A DNA stretch of 16,433 bases from NCBI GenBank assembly GCA_964495935.1, contig CAZBXQ010000067.1:1-16433 (forward strand). Direction: 5' to 3'. Below are positions 1 to 9,206 of this stretch, one piece after another (position 1 is the stretch's first letter; each line of letters opens with the position of its first letter). The notes below the pieces were generated by a model. It was not told where the DNA came from. It did not search any database and saw nothing but the letters and a program-made list of their open reading frames with translations. The position numbers and the translations under genes were made by a program. This DNA is from JAJYSO01 sp964495935 (lineage in GTDB: Bacteria; Bacteroidota; Bacteroidia; Flavobacteriales; Flavobacteriaceae).

Positions 1-2094
1 ATAGGTACCGATTTTAGACAGAAAGGATTTAATTCTAATGTCAATATTGACAAGGGGAGGTTGCATATTGATACAAAAGTTCAGTATGCAGAAACCTATA
101 ACAATCCGTTGACATTTTCGATTCGGGAGTCCTATTTTATTTCTCCGCTTATTCCTGTTTATGATAAAGATCGGGAGTATGGTTTTGGGATAAGAAGCGG
201 TGATATCCCGGATAATCGCAATCCGGTTGGGGATAACCATTTTATTCAATCCCATACCCGGGATCAGTATCTGCTGGGGAATCTTGGGTTGACTTTTGAT
301 ATTTTGGAAAATCTGAAAGTCGGAACCCGTCTTTCTCTGTCCAATTTAAGCACGTATGAGTATAACTTTCACCCGCCGTTCCAGACACGAGCGGTAACCG
401 ATGATCCGCAGGATCCCTATGCTTTCTTGTCGGAAAACAACATTCTGCGGAGACGTTATAACGCCGAATATACGCTTCATTACGACTTTGATCTTGGCCT
501 TCACAGTTTTGAACTCCTGGCCGGATATCAACGCATAAAAGAGCTGCTTAAAAATACCTTTGCACAGGCCGAAGGCTTCAAAAATGACGCCCAGGGGAAT
601 AAAGTCCCGGCACAAATATTAGATCCTGATTTTAATACTTTGGATGCCATTTCAGATGGAACCTATACGGCTGCCGGTACACGCTCAACCTATACCTTAG
701 CTTCTCAATTTGGTCGGCTTAATTATTCTTATGATGATAAGTATTTATTTCAAGCGAGTATCCGGCGGGACGGAAGTTCTAAGTTCGGAGAGAATCATAA
801 ATATGGTTACTTTCCTTCTTTTGCAGCGGGCTGGAAGATCACGGAAGAAAAATTTATGGAGCATCAAAATATTTTCAGCCAGTTAAAACTCCGCTATAGT
901 TGGGGACAATCGGGAAATGATAGTGCTTTGGATAATTATGCTTATGTGGCACTAATTTCCCAAGGGTTGAGCTCGGGTGATGGAGGATATGTCTTTGGTT
1001 CTCCGCAGACTTCCATGGTCGGCAGTATAGCCCGTTCTCCCGATAACCCAAATTTAAAATGGGAAACCCAAACAGCTTCTAATTTGGGTCTTGATTTTAC
1101 CTCCTTGGGCGGACGATTAACAGGTTCTATAAATTATTATAACAGTGAAACTAAAGATTTGTTGATTGTCAGGGAATTGGCTCCTTCTGCAGGATTAAAC
1201 AACCCGGTTTCCAATGTGGGAGCCTTTAGGAATAAAGGATTTGAGCTTGAACTGAATTATAATGGAGATATTCATGATTTTAATTATTCTATCGGAGCTA
1301 CCCTAACAACTATCGATAGTAAAGTGACCAAATTGAGTGATCCTGATCAGGTTTTATTGGGAGCCGGTTTGTTGTTTGGTGCCGATCATTTTGTTAATAA
1401 AACAAGGGTAGGCTATGCACCCGGCGCATTTTTTATGCCGGTTGCCGATGGAATTTTTCAGAATGAACAAGAGATTCAGGAGCATAGCGTAAACGGAGAA
1501 CTGATTCAGCCGAATGCCAAGCCCGGAGATATTCGATTTGTAGATCAGAACGGAGACGGAAAAATTGATGAAGGAGATGATATCTATGCCGGTACACCAA
1601 TTCCTAAATTGGAATACGGTCTGAATATTAATATGAATTACCGCAATTTTGATATGAACCTCTTTTTTCAGGGAAGTGCCGGAAATAAGATATACAATGG
1701 AAATGACTTTAGGCTGTTGAGTATGGATACCGGTAGAAATTATCGAAAAGCTACGCTTAACGCCTGGTCTCCGGAGAATACCAATACCGATATTCCACGA
1801 CCTATTATTGGTGATCCAAACGGAAATAACAGAGCTTCTACTCGGTTTCTGGATAAAGGAGATTATTTGCGCGTGAAAACAATCCAACTGGGATATTCCA
1901 TGCCGGAGAAAATACTAAAAAATACGTTTATCAATAAAGCAAGAATCTATTTCACGGGACAAAACCTGTTTACCCTGACTAATTACAAGGGGCTGGATCC
2001 CGAAGTGGGCGGTACAGTCCTTTCTCGCGGTATAGACGAGCGCTTGTATCCAAAGTATAAATCCTATATCATGGGACTACAATTAAATTTTTAA
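1..2094 (+). CDS. SusC-like TonB-dependent outer-membrane transporter, C-terminal part
   Basis: The frame is open from the left edge, so the gene starts before the window. The 697 codons seen are the beta-barrel part; a full SusC is about 1000 residues, so the signal peptide, carboxypeptidase-like domain and plug are missing. Family hallmarks are RRDGSSKFGENHKYGYFPSF near fragment residues 255-274, LRYSWGQSGN, FFQGSAGNKIYNG, and GDYLRVKTIQLGYSMP followed by ARIYFTGQNLFTLTNYKGLD. The end YIMGLQLNF is a typical barrel-assembly signal with terminal Phe. An EF-hand-like acidic loop DQNGDGKIDEGDD starts at fragment residue 515. SusC proteins import oligosaccharides through the outer membrane using TonB energy, with SusD as lid. 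The susD gene begins 12 bp downstream, so the two are surely co-transcribed. Family call is firm; the substrate cannot be read from the barrel alone. Confidence 0.96.
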   Translation: MGTDFRQKGFNSNVNIDKGRLHIDTKVQYAETYNNPLTFSIRESYFISPLIPVYDKDREYGFGIRSGDIPDNRNPVGDNHFIQSHTRDQYLLGNLGLTFDILENLKVGTRLSLSNLSTYEYNFHPPFQTRAVTDDPQDPYAFLSENNILRRRYNAEYTLHYDFDLGLHSFELLAGYQRIKELLKNTFAQAEGFKNDAQGNKVPAQILDPDFNTLDAISDGTYTAAGTRSTYTLASQFGRLNYSYDDKYLFQASIRRDGSSKFGENHKYGYFPSFAAGWKITEEKFMEHQNIFSQLKLRYSWGQSGNDSALDNYAYVALISQGLSSGDGGYVFGSPQTSMVGSIARSPDNPNLKWETQTASNLGLDFTSLGGRLTGSINYYNSETKDLLIVRELAPSAGLNNPVSNVGAFRNKGFELELNYNGDIHDFNYSIGATLTTIDSKVTKLSDPDQVLLGAGLLFGADHFVNKTRVGYAPGAFFMPVADGIFQNEQEIQEHSVNGELIQPNAKPGDIRFVDQNGDGKIDEGDDIYAGTPIPKLEYGLNINMNYRNFDMNLFFQGSAGNKIYNGNDFRLLSMDTGRNYRKATLNAWSPENTNTDIPRPIIGDPNGNNRASTRFLDKGDYLRVKTIQLGYSMPEKILKNTFINKARIYFTGQNLFTLTNYKGLDPEVGGTVLSRGIDERLYPKYKSYIMGLQLNF

Positions 2095-2106
2095 AAATAT
2101 TAAAGG

Positions 2107-3654
2107 ATGAAAAATATAGTATTGTTAACATTGGCTTTTTCAGTTTTTCTCTTCCTGAGTGCTTGTAACGATGATGAGTTTCTGGATCAAAAATCCCCCG
2201 ACCAGTTAAATACTGAGAACTTTTGGCGCGGATATGATGATGCGTTATCGGGACTTACTGCTACTTATGCCGAATTGGAATCCAGAAGTGATTTTTGGAA
2301 TGGTTGGCAGGAAGGGCGGCCTTTAATTGAATATTTTAGATCAGATTACGTCGTTCCGGGGCCCGATGCTTATAACTATTCACATTTTATGCAGATGACG
2401 AATTTTACATATAGTAGTGGGCATATTTCGCTGGAAGTAATATGGACGACTAACTATAGAGGGTTGAACTATGCCAATCAGGTGATAGGACGAGTTTCGG
2501 AAATGGATGAAGAACAAATCACCGATGAACAGAAAAAACAAATTCTGGGAGAGGCTACTTTTCTGCGGGCCTACTATCATTTTAAGTTACTGAGCCTTTA
2601 CGATCAAATTGTAATTAGAGAAAGTGAAGTGGATATCGAAAATGTCGATAAACCTCTATCGACACGGCCCGAAGCTTGGAATGTCGTGTTAAGAGATTTT
2701 AAGGCGGCGGCCGAAATGCTGCCCTGGGACGTTTCTCAGGCAGATTTGGGACGGGCTACCAAAGGAGCAGCCTTGGCTTATTTGGGAAAAGCGTATTTGT
2801 ATAAGGCGGGCGATCCGTCTGCTGCCGAGGGTAGTGATTATCAAAATGCAGCCGACGCTTTGAAGCAAGTTATAGATCGGGGTAAATATGGTTTGGAAAC
2901 GGACTTTTTAAGTCTTTTTGATGGTACGAATGAAAATAATAAAGAGTCGATTTTTGAGCTTCAGTTTAAGAGTCAGGATGCTAATTCGGATAATTCGACG
3001 GCATTACATAACTTTATTAACCCGGTTTCTTTAGAGGGTTGGGGGGATATGGAAGCCTCCATGGGATTGGTTGAAGCCATGAAAAGCGAGGGAAAGATTG
3101 CGGGAGATGGCCGTTATGATCATCGTTTATATACAACGGTGTTTTTTAAAGATCCTTATTTTAATGATTCGGGAAACCCCAGGATGCAGGGACGGACTTG
3201 GAACGACTTGATGGAAGAAACCTATGGCTCGGCCGATGCTCAGGACAACCATGCCTATTTTAGAAAATGGACCCCGAAAGATGTTTGGTCCAGTGGAGAA
3301 TACACAGGTATAAATATGGTATTGATGAGGTATGCTGATGTACTTTTGATGTATGCCGAAGTTTTAAACGAATTGGGACAAACTGCTCAGGCTATTCCCT
3401 GGATTAATCAAGTCAGGAAAACGCATGGAAACATGCCGCCTATTTCGGCTACTTCTCAGGATGAAGTTAAAAAGCAGATTATTCATGAGCGAACGATGGA
3501 ATTTTCGTTGGAATCATCAAGGTTTTTTGATTTGAGAAGATGGGGGATTATGGAAGACGCCATGAAGAAGGCAGGGCGGTCCGGGTTTAATAAGCAAAAG
3601 AATGCCTATCTTCCGGTGCCTTTAAAAGAGCAACAAACCAATCAGGAATTGTAA
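2107..3654 (+). CDS. SusD/RagB-like surface glycan-binding lipoprotein
   Basis: A 515-residue lipoprotein that caps the SusC barrel and captures the glycan at the cell surface. The signal peptide ends in the lipobox LSAC with Cys20. The next residues, NDDE, are acidic like the surface-export signal known for Bacteroidota lipoproteins, so a cell-surface location is likely. The SusD N-terminal motif TENFWRGYDDALSGL is at about residue 37, the TPR-like segment ILGEATFLRAYYHFKLL at about 146, and the C-terminal hallmark ERTMEFSLESSRFFDLRRWG at about 461. The C-terminus, YLPVPLKEQQTNQEL, is slightly short for the family, which often ends with an N-P-N type tail. The ATG start at 2107 gives the signal peptide directly. 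Coupling to susC (12 bp) and the GH63 gene (9 bp) indicates one operon. The binding specificity is not deducible from the sequence. Confidence 0.96.
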   Translation: MKNIVLLTLAFSVFLFLSACNDDEFLDQKSPDQLNTENFWRGYDDALSGLTATYAELESRSDFWNGWQEGRPLIEYFRSDYVVPGPDAYNYSHFMQMTNFTYSSGHISLEVIWTTNYRGLNYANQVIGRVSEMDEEQITDEQKKQILGEATFLRAYYHFKLLSLYDQIVIRESEVDIENVDKPLSTRPEAWNVVLRDFKAAAEMLPWDVSQADLGRATKGAALAYLGKAYLYKAGDPSAAEGSDYQNAADALKQVIDRGKYGLETDFLSLFDGTNENNKESIFELQFKSQDANSDNSTALHNFINPVSLEGWGDMEASMGLVEAMKSEGKIAGDGRYDHRLYTTVFFKDPYFNDSGNPRMQGRTWNDLMEETYGSADAQDNHAYFRKWTPKDVWSSGEYTGINMVLMRYADVLLMYAEVLNELGQTAQAIPWINQVRKTHGNMPPISATSQDEVKKQIIHERTMEFSLESSRFFDLRRWGIMEDAMKKAGRSGFNKQKNAYLPVPLKEQQTNQEL

Positions 3655-3663
3655 AAAAGGAAG

Positions 3664-5715
3664 ATGCCCATGGTGCTGACGGGTCATTATAAAATCATTT
3701 TGGGTATGATTAGGGTTGCGGGCCTCTTGGTCGTGCTGGCTTTGTGGGGTTGTCAAAAATCAGCCACGAATGAGAAAAAAGAAAAGGAGGAAATAGTACA
3801 GCCCAATGCTCCGGTTTTGGATTATTATGGAATACCCGATGGAGTGAGCGATAACCGCCTATTATCATTTTCTGATCAAGGGGCCTGGTTTTCCTTTTCT
3901 ATTCCTGATAGTATTCAGCAAGGAGGTTTTTCGGGTCCTTTCCTGATGACTCAGGATAACGGCATTTGGGCTTCTAAAAGCATGGTAAAATTTCGACTTT
4001 TAAAAGACCATAAAACCCCCATAAGAGAATGGAAACCAGTGGTCGTAGAAGAAGATTCGCCTTTGTCCAAAATCCACTTTGGATATGAAAATGATGATTT
4101 CAGTATTTTTCAAACATTGTTTTTCCCGAGCTCCCGCACGGCTTCTGTAAGAATCACGATAAAGAATAATTCATCTGAAAAGAAGTCCTTTTATCCGTTA
4201 TTTTCGGGAAACTTGATGGAAGAAAGTTTGTCATTTCGGCAAGGGAAACAATTTATCCGAGTAGAATCGACTAAAGAAGATGCTGTTGGTTTTTTGAATT
4301 TGCCCGGCGGGGATCTTGATCTTTCAGAAACAGGTTACCGAATGACTGCGAACAAGGTTGTGCTCGAGTCCGGAGAGAAATACAGTTTAGTATATACCCT
4401 TTCCTTTTTGTTTCCCGAAGATGATCTGGACCAGGAGGATAAGATTATTAAAAATGTAAAAGCGAATTTTGACCGGTTGCTTCAAAAACGGATAAAAGAG
4501 AAAAAGGCCATTGTTGCCAATCTTGAGAAGCAGCTGTCCCAAGCTTGGCAAGAACCTGAATATCGTCAATTGATGTTGAAGACCGTTTTAACACTTCAAA
4601 ATAATTGGCGTTCGGCTGCGGGGAACTTATATCACGCCGGACTTTTTCCAAGTTACCATTCGAAATGGTTTCAGGGATTTTGGGCTTGGGATAGCTGGAA
4701 ACATGCTGTTGCTTTGGCGACTTTTAACCCGGAATTGGCTAAAGAACAGGTTTTGGCCATGTATGATTATTTGGATCCGGATGGATTTATACCCGATGAT
4801 ATTTTTAGGAATAATCAGTATGAAGAAAATAACTATCGGGATACAAAACCTCCTTTATCAGCTTGGGCGGTGTGGGAAATCTATACGGCAGACGGAGACC
4901 GATCCTTTCTGGAGGAGATGTATCCAAAATTGATAAAACAACACAAATGGTGGTATGTTAATCGGGATCATGACCAAAACGGATTATGTGAATATGGCTC
5001 GACAGACGGGACGCTGATAGCTGCAAAATGGGAGAGTGGCATGGATAATGCCGTTCGTTTTGATGAAAGCAAGCTCCTGAAAAATAGTGAAAAGGCCTAT
5101 TCTCTGGATCAGGAAAGTGTGGATTTGAATAGTTATTTATTGGCAGAGAAAATTTATTTGTCAAAAATTGCGGGAGTTCTTGAAAAGCCCAAAGAAAAGG
5201 AAGCTTTTTTGAAAATGGCGCAGGATATAAAAAAAAGAATCCAAACCGAGTTTTATGATGAAGAAACCGGTTGGTTTTATGATAGAAACATAAATACGGG
5301 GCAATTAATCAAGGTAAAGGGGCCCGAAGGCTGGCTTCCGCTTTGGGCCCATGCAGCAACAAAAGAGCAGGCGACAAAAGTAATAAAGAGCATATTGGAT
5401 CCTGAGCTGTTCAATACAAAAGTACCTTTCCCTACATTACATGCAAGTCATGATAAGTTTCAGCCGAAGGATGGATATTGGCGGGGCCCGGTGTGGATTG
5501 ATCAAGCGTACTTCGGCGTGAAAGGACTTCAGAACTACGGATTTGATGAGGAAGCGGAGGAACTGACCTATAAATTATTGCACAATGCAAAAGGAGTTTT
5601 GAATTCCGGAGCTTCGATACGTGAAAATTATAACCCCGTGACCGGGGATGGCTTGGAGTCACAAAACTTTAGTTGGTCGGCAGCCCATTATCTGCTGTTG
5701 CTTTTAAACCTATGA
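3664..5715 (+). CDS. GH63-family (YgjK-like) exo-alpha-glycosidase, lipoprotein
   Basis: A 683-residue protein. The N-terminus carries a hydrophobic segment and lipobox ALWGC with Cys30, so it is membrane-anchored. After Cys comes QKSATNEKK, which lacks the early acidic run seen in the neighbouring SusD, so a periplasm-facing location is my inference. Residues about 50-300 look like a beta-rich domain; about 310-683 form an (alpha/alpha)6 barrel. Barrel motifs are FWAWDSWK (W340-K346), WESGMDN with D461 as likely general acid, and IRENYNP with E654 as likely base, then NFSWSAAHYLL. This motif set is that of GH63 and clan GH-G. The family removes alpha-linked glucose; E. coli YgjK acts on glucobioses and has been crystallized with Glc-alpha-1,2-Gal. 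Starts at 3664, 3670 (better spaced from AGGAAG) and 3706 are all in frame and all keep the signal. A trehalase or mannosylglycerate-hydrolase relative is the main alternative. Confidence 0.85.
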   Translation: MPMVLTGHYKIILGMIRVAGLLVVLALWGCQKSATNEKKEKEEIVQPNAPVLDYYGIPDGVSDNRLLSFSDQGAWFSFSIPDSIQQGGFSGPFLMTQDNGIWASKSMVKFRLLKDHKTPIREWKPVVVEEDSPLSKIHFGYENDDFSIFQTLFFPSSRTASVRITIKNNSSEKKSFYPLFSGNLMEESLSFRQGKQFIRVESTKEDAVGFLNLPGGDLDLSETGYRMTANKVVLESGEKYSLVYTLSFLFPEDDLDQEDKIIKNVKANFDRLLQKRIKEKKAIVANLEKQLSQAWQEPEYRQLMLKTVLTLQNNWRSAAGNLYHAGLFPSYHSKWFQGFWAWDSWKHAVALATFNPELAKEQVLAMYDYLDPDGFIPDDIFRNNQYEENNYRDTKPPLSAWAVWEIYTADGDRSFLEEMYPKLIKQHKWWYVNRDHDQNGLCEYGSTDGTLIAAKWESGMDNAVRFDESKLLKNSEKAYSLDQESVDLNSYLLAEKIYLSKIAGVLEKPKEKEAFLKMAQDIKKRIQTEFYDEETGWFYDRNINTGQLIKVKGPEGWLPLWAHAATKEQATKVIKSILDPELFNTKVPFPTLHASHDKFQPKDGYWRGPVWIDQAYFGVKGLQNYGFDEEAEELTYKLLHNAKGVLNSGASIRENYNPVTGDGLESQNFSWSAAHYLLLLLNL

Positions 5716-5839
5716 CGAAAGGTTAAATGGCAGGGGCAAATTTCCGGTGGAAAGATAGCGGGTAGTAGAAAATCATATTTTGTGCCGATAAAGGAAGGGC
5801 TTTCCATAAATAATCGATAAAAACTAAATCAATATACCG
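5716..5839 (+). other. Gap between GH63 and GH2 genes with two small hairpins
   Basis: This 124-bp gap separates the tightly packed SusC-SusD-GH63 genes from the GH2 gene. It contains two short inverted repeats with related arms: TTTCC/GGAAA with a 3-nt loop at 5741-5753, and GGAAG/TTTCC (one G-T pair) with a 3-nt loop at 5793-5805. Neither is followed by a T-tract, so they do not look like terminators. They could be RNA processing or stability elements within one transcript. I found no good match to the Bacteroidota -7 consensus TAnnTTTG here. Chance is a real alternative for such short stems. Confidence 0.25.
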
Positions 5840-8800
5840 ATGAGGACAAATCGTTTAAAATATCTTTTGATCTTAATTCTTCTATTGAGCGGGGTGTTCA
5901 CACAGGCTCAAAATCGGAACTATCATGAGGATCATCAGGTTTTTGGTATTCATAAATTAGATCCAAAAGGCAGTTTCTTTTCCTTTGAAAGTCCGGAGCT
6001 GGCCAAGGAAGGAGAAATGGAAAAGTCAAAACGATTCCAGTCGCTTAATGGGCTGTGGGATTTTCACTGGGTTCGTTCTCCACAAAACCGATTAAAAGAT
6101 TTTTATAAGGTGGACTTGGATGTCTCGGACTGGGGCAAGATTAAGGTTCCCGCCAATTGGGAAGTAGAAGGCTATGGTTTTCCTATTTATTTGGATGAAC
6201 GATTTCCTTTTACGGCAGAATGGCCGAATGCACCCCAAGATTACAATCCAGTTGGCTCTTATCGGAAAATCATTAACATCCCCGAATCCTGGGCGAACAA
6301 AAGGATAATCCTGCATTTTTCGGGAGCAAAATCGGCAATGTACGTCTATTTGAATGGGGAATTCTTGGGGTACTCACAGGGATCTAAGTTACCGGCTGAA
6401 TTCGACTTAACCGATAAGGTGAAAAAGGGAGATAATTTATTGGCTTTGCAAATGTATCGCTGGAGTGACGCCAGTTATCTGGAGAGTCAGGATATGTTGA
6501 GAATGAGTGGGATGGAACGAGGAGTGTACCTCTATGCCGAACCCCGACTTCGGGTAAAGGATTATAAGATAGATGCTAATTTGACAAACCATTACAAAAA
6601 TGGAGATTTTAAGGTTGATCTTTTTTTGAGTAATGAGGAACAAGAAAGTAGCAGGGCTCAAGTACAGGTTCAATTGAAAAGTAATCAAACTGGAGCAGTG
6701 GTTTTTTCGGCTTCTCAAGAGATCTCTATTGAGGCAGGAGATAAAGCAGCGATTAACTTTAAAAAGAAAATCAAAAATGTAGAACTGTGGTCTGCAGAAG
6801 TTCCAAATCTATATACATTGGAGATAGAAGTATCGTCGGAACAGGGGGAGCCCAATTTTATTCGGCAAAACGTAGGATTTAGAACGGTGGAGATAAAAGG
6901 AGGGCAATTCTTGGTTAATGGAAAAAGAATTTACATTAAAGGGGTGGACCGGACAGAAACAGATCCGAAGAACGGTCATGTAGTTAGCAAAGCTTCTATG
7001 GAAAAAGATATTCAGATGATGAAGCAAAATAACATTAATGCGGTTCGTACCGCCCATTATCCCAACGCCCCCTATTGGTATGAGCTTTGTGATCGATACG
7101 GCCTCTATGTAGTCGATGAGGCCAATATAGAGAGCCATCCGCTCGCCATTCGCGAAGATACTCAGATAGGAGATGATAAAAGTTGGATTCCGGCTCATAT
7201 GGATCGGACAAAACGTATGTTTTATCGGGATCGAAACCACCCCTCGGTTGTAATTTGGTCTTTAGGGAACGAAGCAGGCCATGGTGTTGTTTTTGAAACG
7301 ACGTATCGCTGGCTGAAAGAGCATGACACGCGCCCCGTACAATATGAACCCATGGCCAGAACGCCTTTTTCAGATATTTATAATCCCATGTATCCCTCTA
7401 TTGAGCGGTTGATTGAATATGCTGGCCGTAAACCTGCAAAACCGGTAATCATGATTGAATATGCGCATGCCATGGGAAATTCAGTAGGAAATTTACAGGA
7501 TTATTGGGACGCGATATACCAATATCCCGCTTTGCAAGGAGGATTTATCTGGGATTGGGTCGATCAAGGTCTGGAATATCACCATCTCGATGGCCAGCCC
7601 TATATTGCCTATGGTCATGACTATCATCCGACTTTGCCCACCGATGGAAATTTTCTCAATAATGGATTGGTCGATCCGTATAGAAATCCTCACCCCCATT
7701 TATCGGAAGTTAAAAAAGTATATCAACCGGCTCATTTTGAATTTGATAAGGAGGAGAATAGATTAAAAATTTTCAATACTTATTTTTTTAAATCCCTTCA
7801 GGACAATCAAGTAGATTGGAAACTTTTAATTGAAGGAGAAAAGGAGGATGAGGGTACTTTTTCAATAGATAAAATTAAACCCCGAGAAGAAAGTGAAGTT
7901 AAAATCGATCTTCCTGATTTTGACGGTGATGCACAAGATGTTATACTTCAAGTGTCGATGACAACTGATCAAGCGGATGGTTTAATACCGGCTGGTTATG
8001 AACATTCCATAGAGGAGTTTTCACTGATAGACTTTTCTCCTGAGAAATTAACGACCTCAAGAGGAGGGGAGATGGAGCTAAGCGAAAACGAAGAGGGTTA
8101 TACGATAAAAAATAAGTATTTTAATTTGAAGATTGATCCGTTTGGAGAGATAGTAGAGTGGTATTATCAAGGACATATGATTACGCATTATCCTATTCAT
8201 CCCAATTTTTGGAGAGCACCGACCGATAATGATTTGGGCAATCAGATGAACGAATGGGCAAAGGTTTGGAAAGAAGCTACTTATCAATATACGCCCAAAT
8301 TGATGGAAGCTCCACAAAAGGGTGAAAAGGGTATCACTTTCAAAGTGGGATATAGTTATCCGGGAGATATTGCACGAACAACAATGACCTATACTGTATA
8401 TCCGAAGGGAAGGATGAATGTGGATTATGAATTGGAGATCCTAAAAGAAGGGCTTCCCAATATCCCGCGTATTGGGGTTTATCTGGAGTTACAAAAAGGC
8501 TTTGAAGACGTGGCGTGGTATGGAAAAGGACCCGGTGAAAGCTATTGGGATCGGAAAACGGGAACAAAAACCGGAATTTATTCCGGCAAGATCGTCGATC
8601 AATTTTATCGCTATAACCGACCACAAGAGACCGGAAATAAAACCGATGTACGATGGATTGAGGTTGCATCTCCATGGATATCGTTAAAGGCCGAAGCCCG
8701 ATCCTCGCTGCTTAACAGTAGTACTTGGCCGTTTTTAATGAGGGAATTGGACCTGAATGAGGGGAATCTGCAAGAATCGGCTTCCGGGTTGGTGCCGTTG

Positions 8801-8983
8801 ACGAAAAAACACGGTGCAGATATACAAGTACGAGATGATGTTCAGTGGAATATCGATTATTTGCAGATGGGGGTAGGCGGAGATACCTCGTGGGGTCGTT
8901 TGGTACATCCGGAATATACGATTCCCGCTGATCAGAATTACCATTATGAATTTTCCATTACCCCTCATAAAACTGTGAAATAG
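5840..8983 (+). CDS. lacZ: GH2 beta-galactosidase, LacZ architecture, exported
   Basis: A 1047-residue enzyme that hydrolyses terminal beta-D-galactosides. A Sec signal peptide with a Leu-rich core ends near FTQA, at about residue 23, so it acts in the periplasm; there is no lipobox and no type IX sorting tail. Order: sugar-binding domain (about 60-230) with RWSDASYLESQDMLRMSG, where D210 matches LacZ D201; Ig-like domain; TIM barrel (about 350-640); linker domain; and the large C-terminal beta-sandwich ending in MGVGGDTSWG with W1018 at the LacZ W999 place. Catalytic acid/base E478 sits in WSLGNEAGHG, nucleophile E540 in IEYAHAMGNS. Magnesium ligands E431 and H433 are in VDEANIESH. Length is close to E. 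coli LacZ (1024) plus the signal. All five LacZ domains appear intact, which favours true galactosidase over the shorter GH2 glucuronidases and mannosidases. It follows the GH63 gene in the same direction. Confidence 0.95.
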   Translation: MRTNRLKYLLILILLLSGVFTQAQNRNYHEDHQVFGIHKLDPKGSFFSFESPELAKEGEMEKSKRFQSLNGLWDFHWVRSPQNRLKDFYKVDLDVSDWGKIKVPANWEVEGYGFPIYLDERFPFTAEWPNAPQDYNPVGSYRKIINIPESWANKRIILHFSGAKSAMYVYLNGEFLGYSQGSKLPAEFDLTDKVKKGDNLLALQMYRWSDASYLESQDMLRMSGMERGVYLYAEPRLRVKDYKIDANLTNHYKNGDFKVDLFLSNEEQESSRAQVQVQLKSNQTGAVVFSASQEISIEAGDKAAINFKKKIKNVELWSAEVPNLYTLEIEVSSEQGEPNFIRQNVGFRTVEIKGGQFLVNGKRIYIKGVDRTETDPKNGHVVSKASMEKDIQMMKQNNINAVRTAHYPNAPYWYELCDRYGLYVVDEANIESHPLAIREDTQIGDDKSWIPAHMDRTKRMFYRDRNHPSVVIWSLGNEAGHGVVFETTYRWLKEHDTRPVQYEPMARTPFSDIYNPMYPSIERLIEYAGRKPAKPVIMIEYAHAMGNSVGNLQDYWDAIYQYPALQGGFIWDWVDQGLEYHHLDGQPYIAYGHDYHPTLPTDGNFLNNGLVDPYRNPHPHLSEVKKVYQPAHFEFDKEENRLKIFNTYFFKSLQDNQVDWKLLIEGEKEDEGTFSIDKIKPREESEVKIDLPDFDGDAQDVILQVSMTTDQADGLIPAGYEHSIEEFSLIDFSPEKLTTSRGGEMELSENEEGYTIKNKYFNLKIDPFGEIVEWYYQGHMITHYPIHPNFWRAPTDNDLGNQMNEWAKVWKEATYQYTPKLMEAPQKGEKGITFKVGYSYPGDIARTTMTYTVYPKGRMNVDYELEILKEGLPNIPRIGVYLELQKGFEDVAWYGKGPGESYWDRKTGTKTGIYSGKIVDQFYRYNRPQETGNKTDVRWIEVASPWISLKAEARSSLLNSSTWPFLMRELDLNEGNLQESASGLVPLTKKHGADIQVRDDVQWNIDYLQMGVGGDTSWGRLVHPEYTIPADQNYHYEFSITPHKTVK

Positions 8984-9206
8984 TTTAAAACTCTTCTCCG
9001 TTTTTAGCAACTTTGAAGAATAATCAAATTGAGGTGGTTTAAACTTTTGGGATTGAAGCGAAAAATAGAGAGTATTGTTCCGGATAACGGCTTTTTTGTA
9101 GAGCATAGCCATAGCTACGGTCGAAAAAAAAGACTAAATCTGGGGCAATAAGATCATTTTGCAGCCCGTTTTTGAAAGTTTAAATGACCTCACTAAGCAT
9201 CTTATT
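8984..9206 (+). other. Gap between GH2 and galM, no gene seen
   Basis: This 223-bp gap has no coding frame I can support. It contains a perfect 8-bp palindrome GTTTAAAC at 9037-9044 and an A-run near 9124-9131. I could not find a convincing TAnnTTTG element with an upstream TTG at proper spacing, so whether galM has its own promoter is open. Confidence 0.3.

Noticed and set aside
1543..1581. EF-hand-like DQNGDGKIDEGDD in SusC as a sign of a special calcium-binding protein
   Set aside because: This acidic loop is common in SusC-family barrels and needs no special explanation.
1354..1887. 177-codon - strand frame inside the SusC gene
   Set aside because: It is antisense to conserved barrel sequence and has no protein-like motif.
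5774..5784. Possible -7 promoter element (TATTTTGTG) before GH2
   Set aside because: It does not match TAnnTTTG in register and has no fitting upstream TTG.
6809..7240. 143-codon - strand frame inside GH2
   Set aside because: It lies fully antisense to the conserved TIM barrel of GH2 and has no family features.
9037..9044. GTTTAAAC palindrome between GH2 and galM
   Set aside because: Only 8 bp in A/T-rich DNA, with no partner site or promoter context; chance is the best explanation.
8735..9112. 125-codon - strand frame over the GH2 end and the gap
   Set aside because: It is mostly antisense to the GH2 gene, has no recognisable motif, and reads like a shadow frame.
9159..9206. Longer galM start at TTG 9159
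   Set aside because: The 16 added residues are not like the family, and ATG 9207 gives a normal N-terminus.
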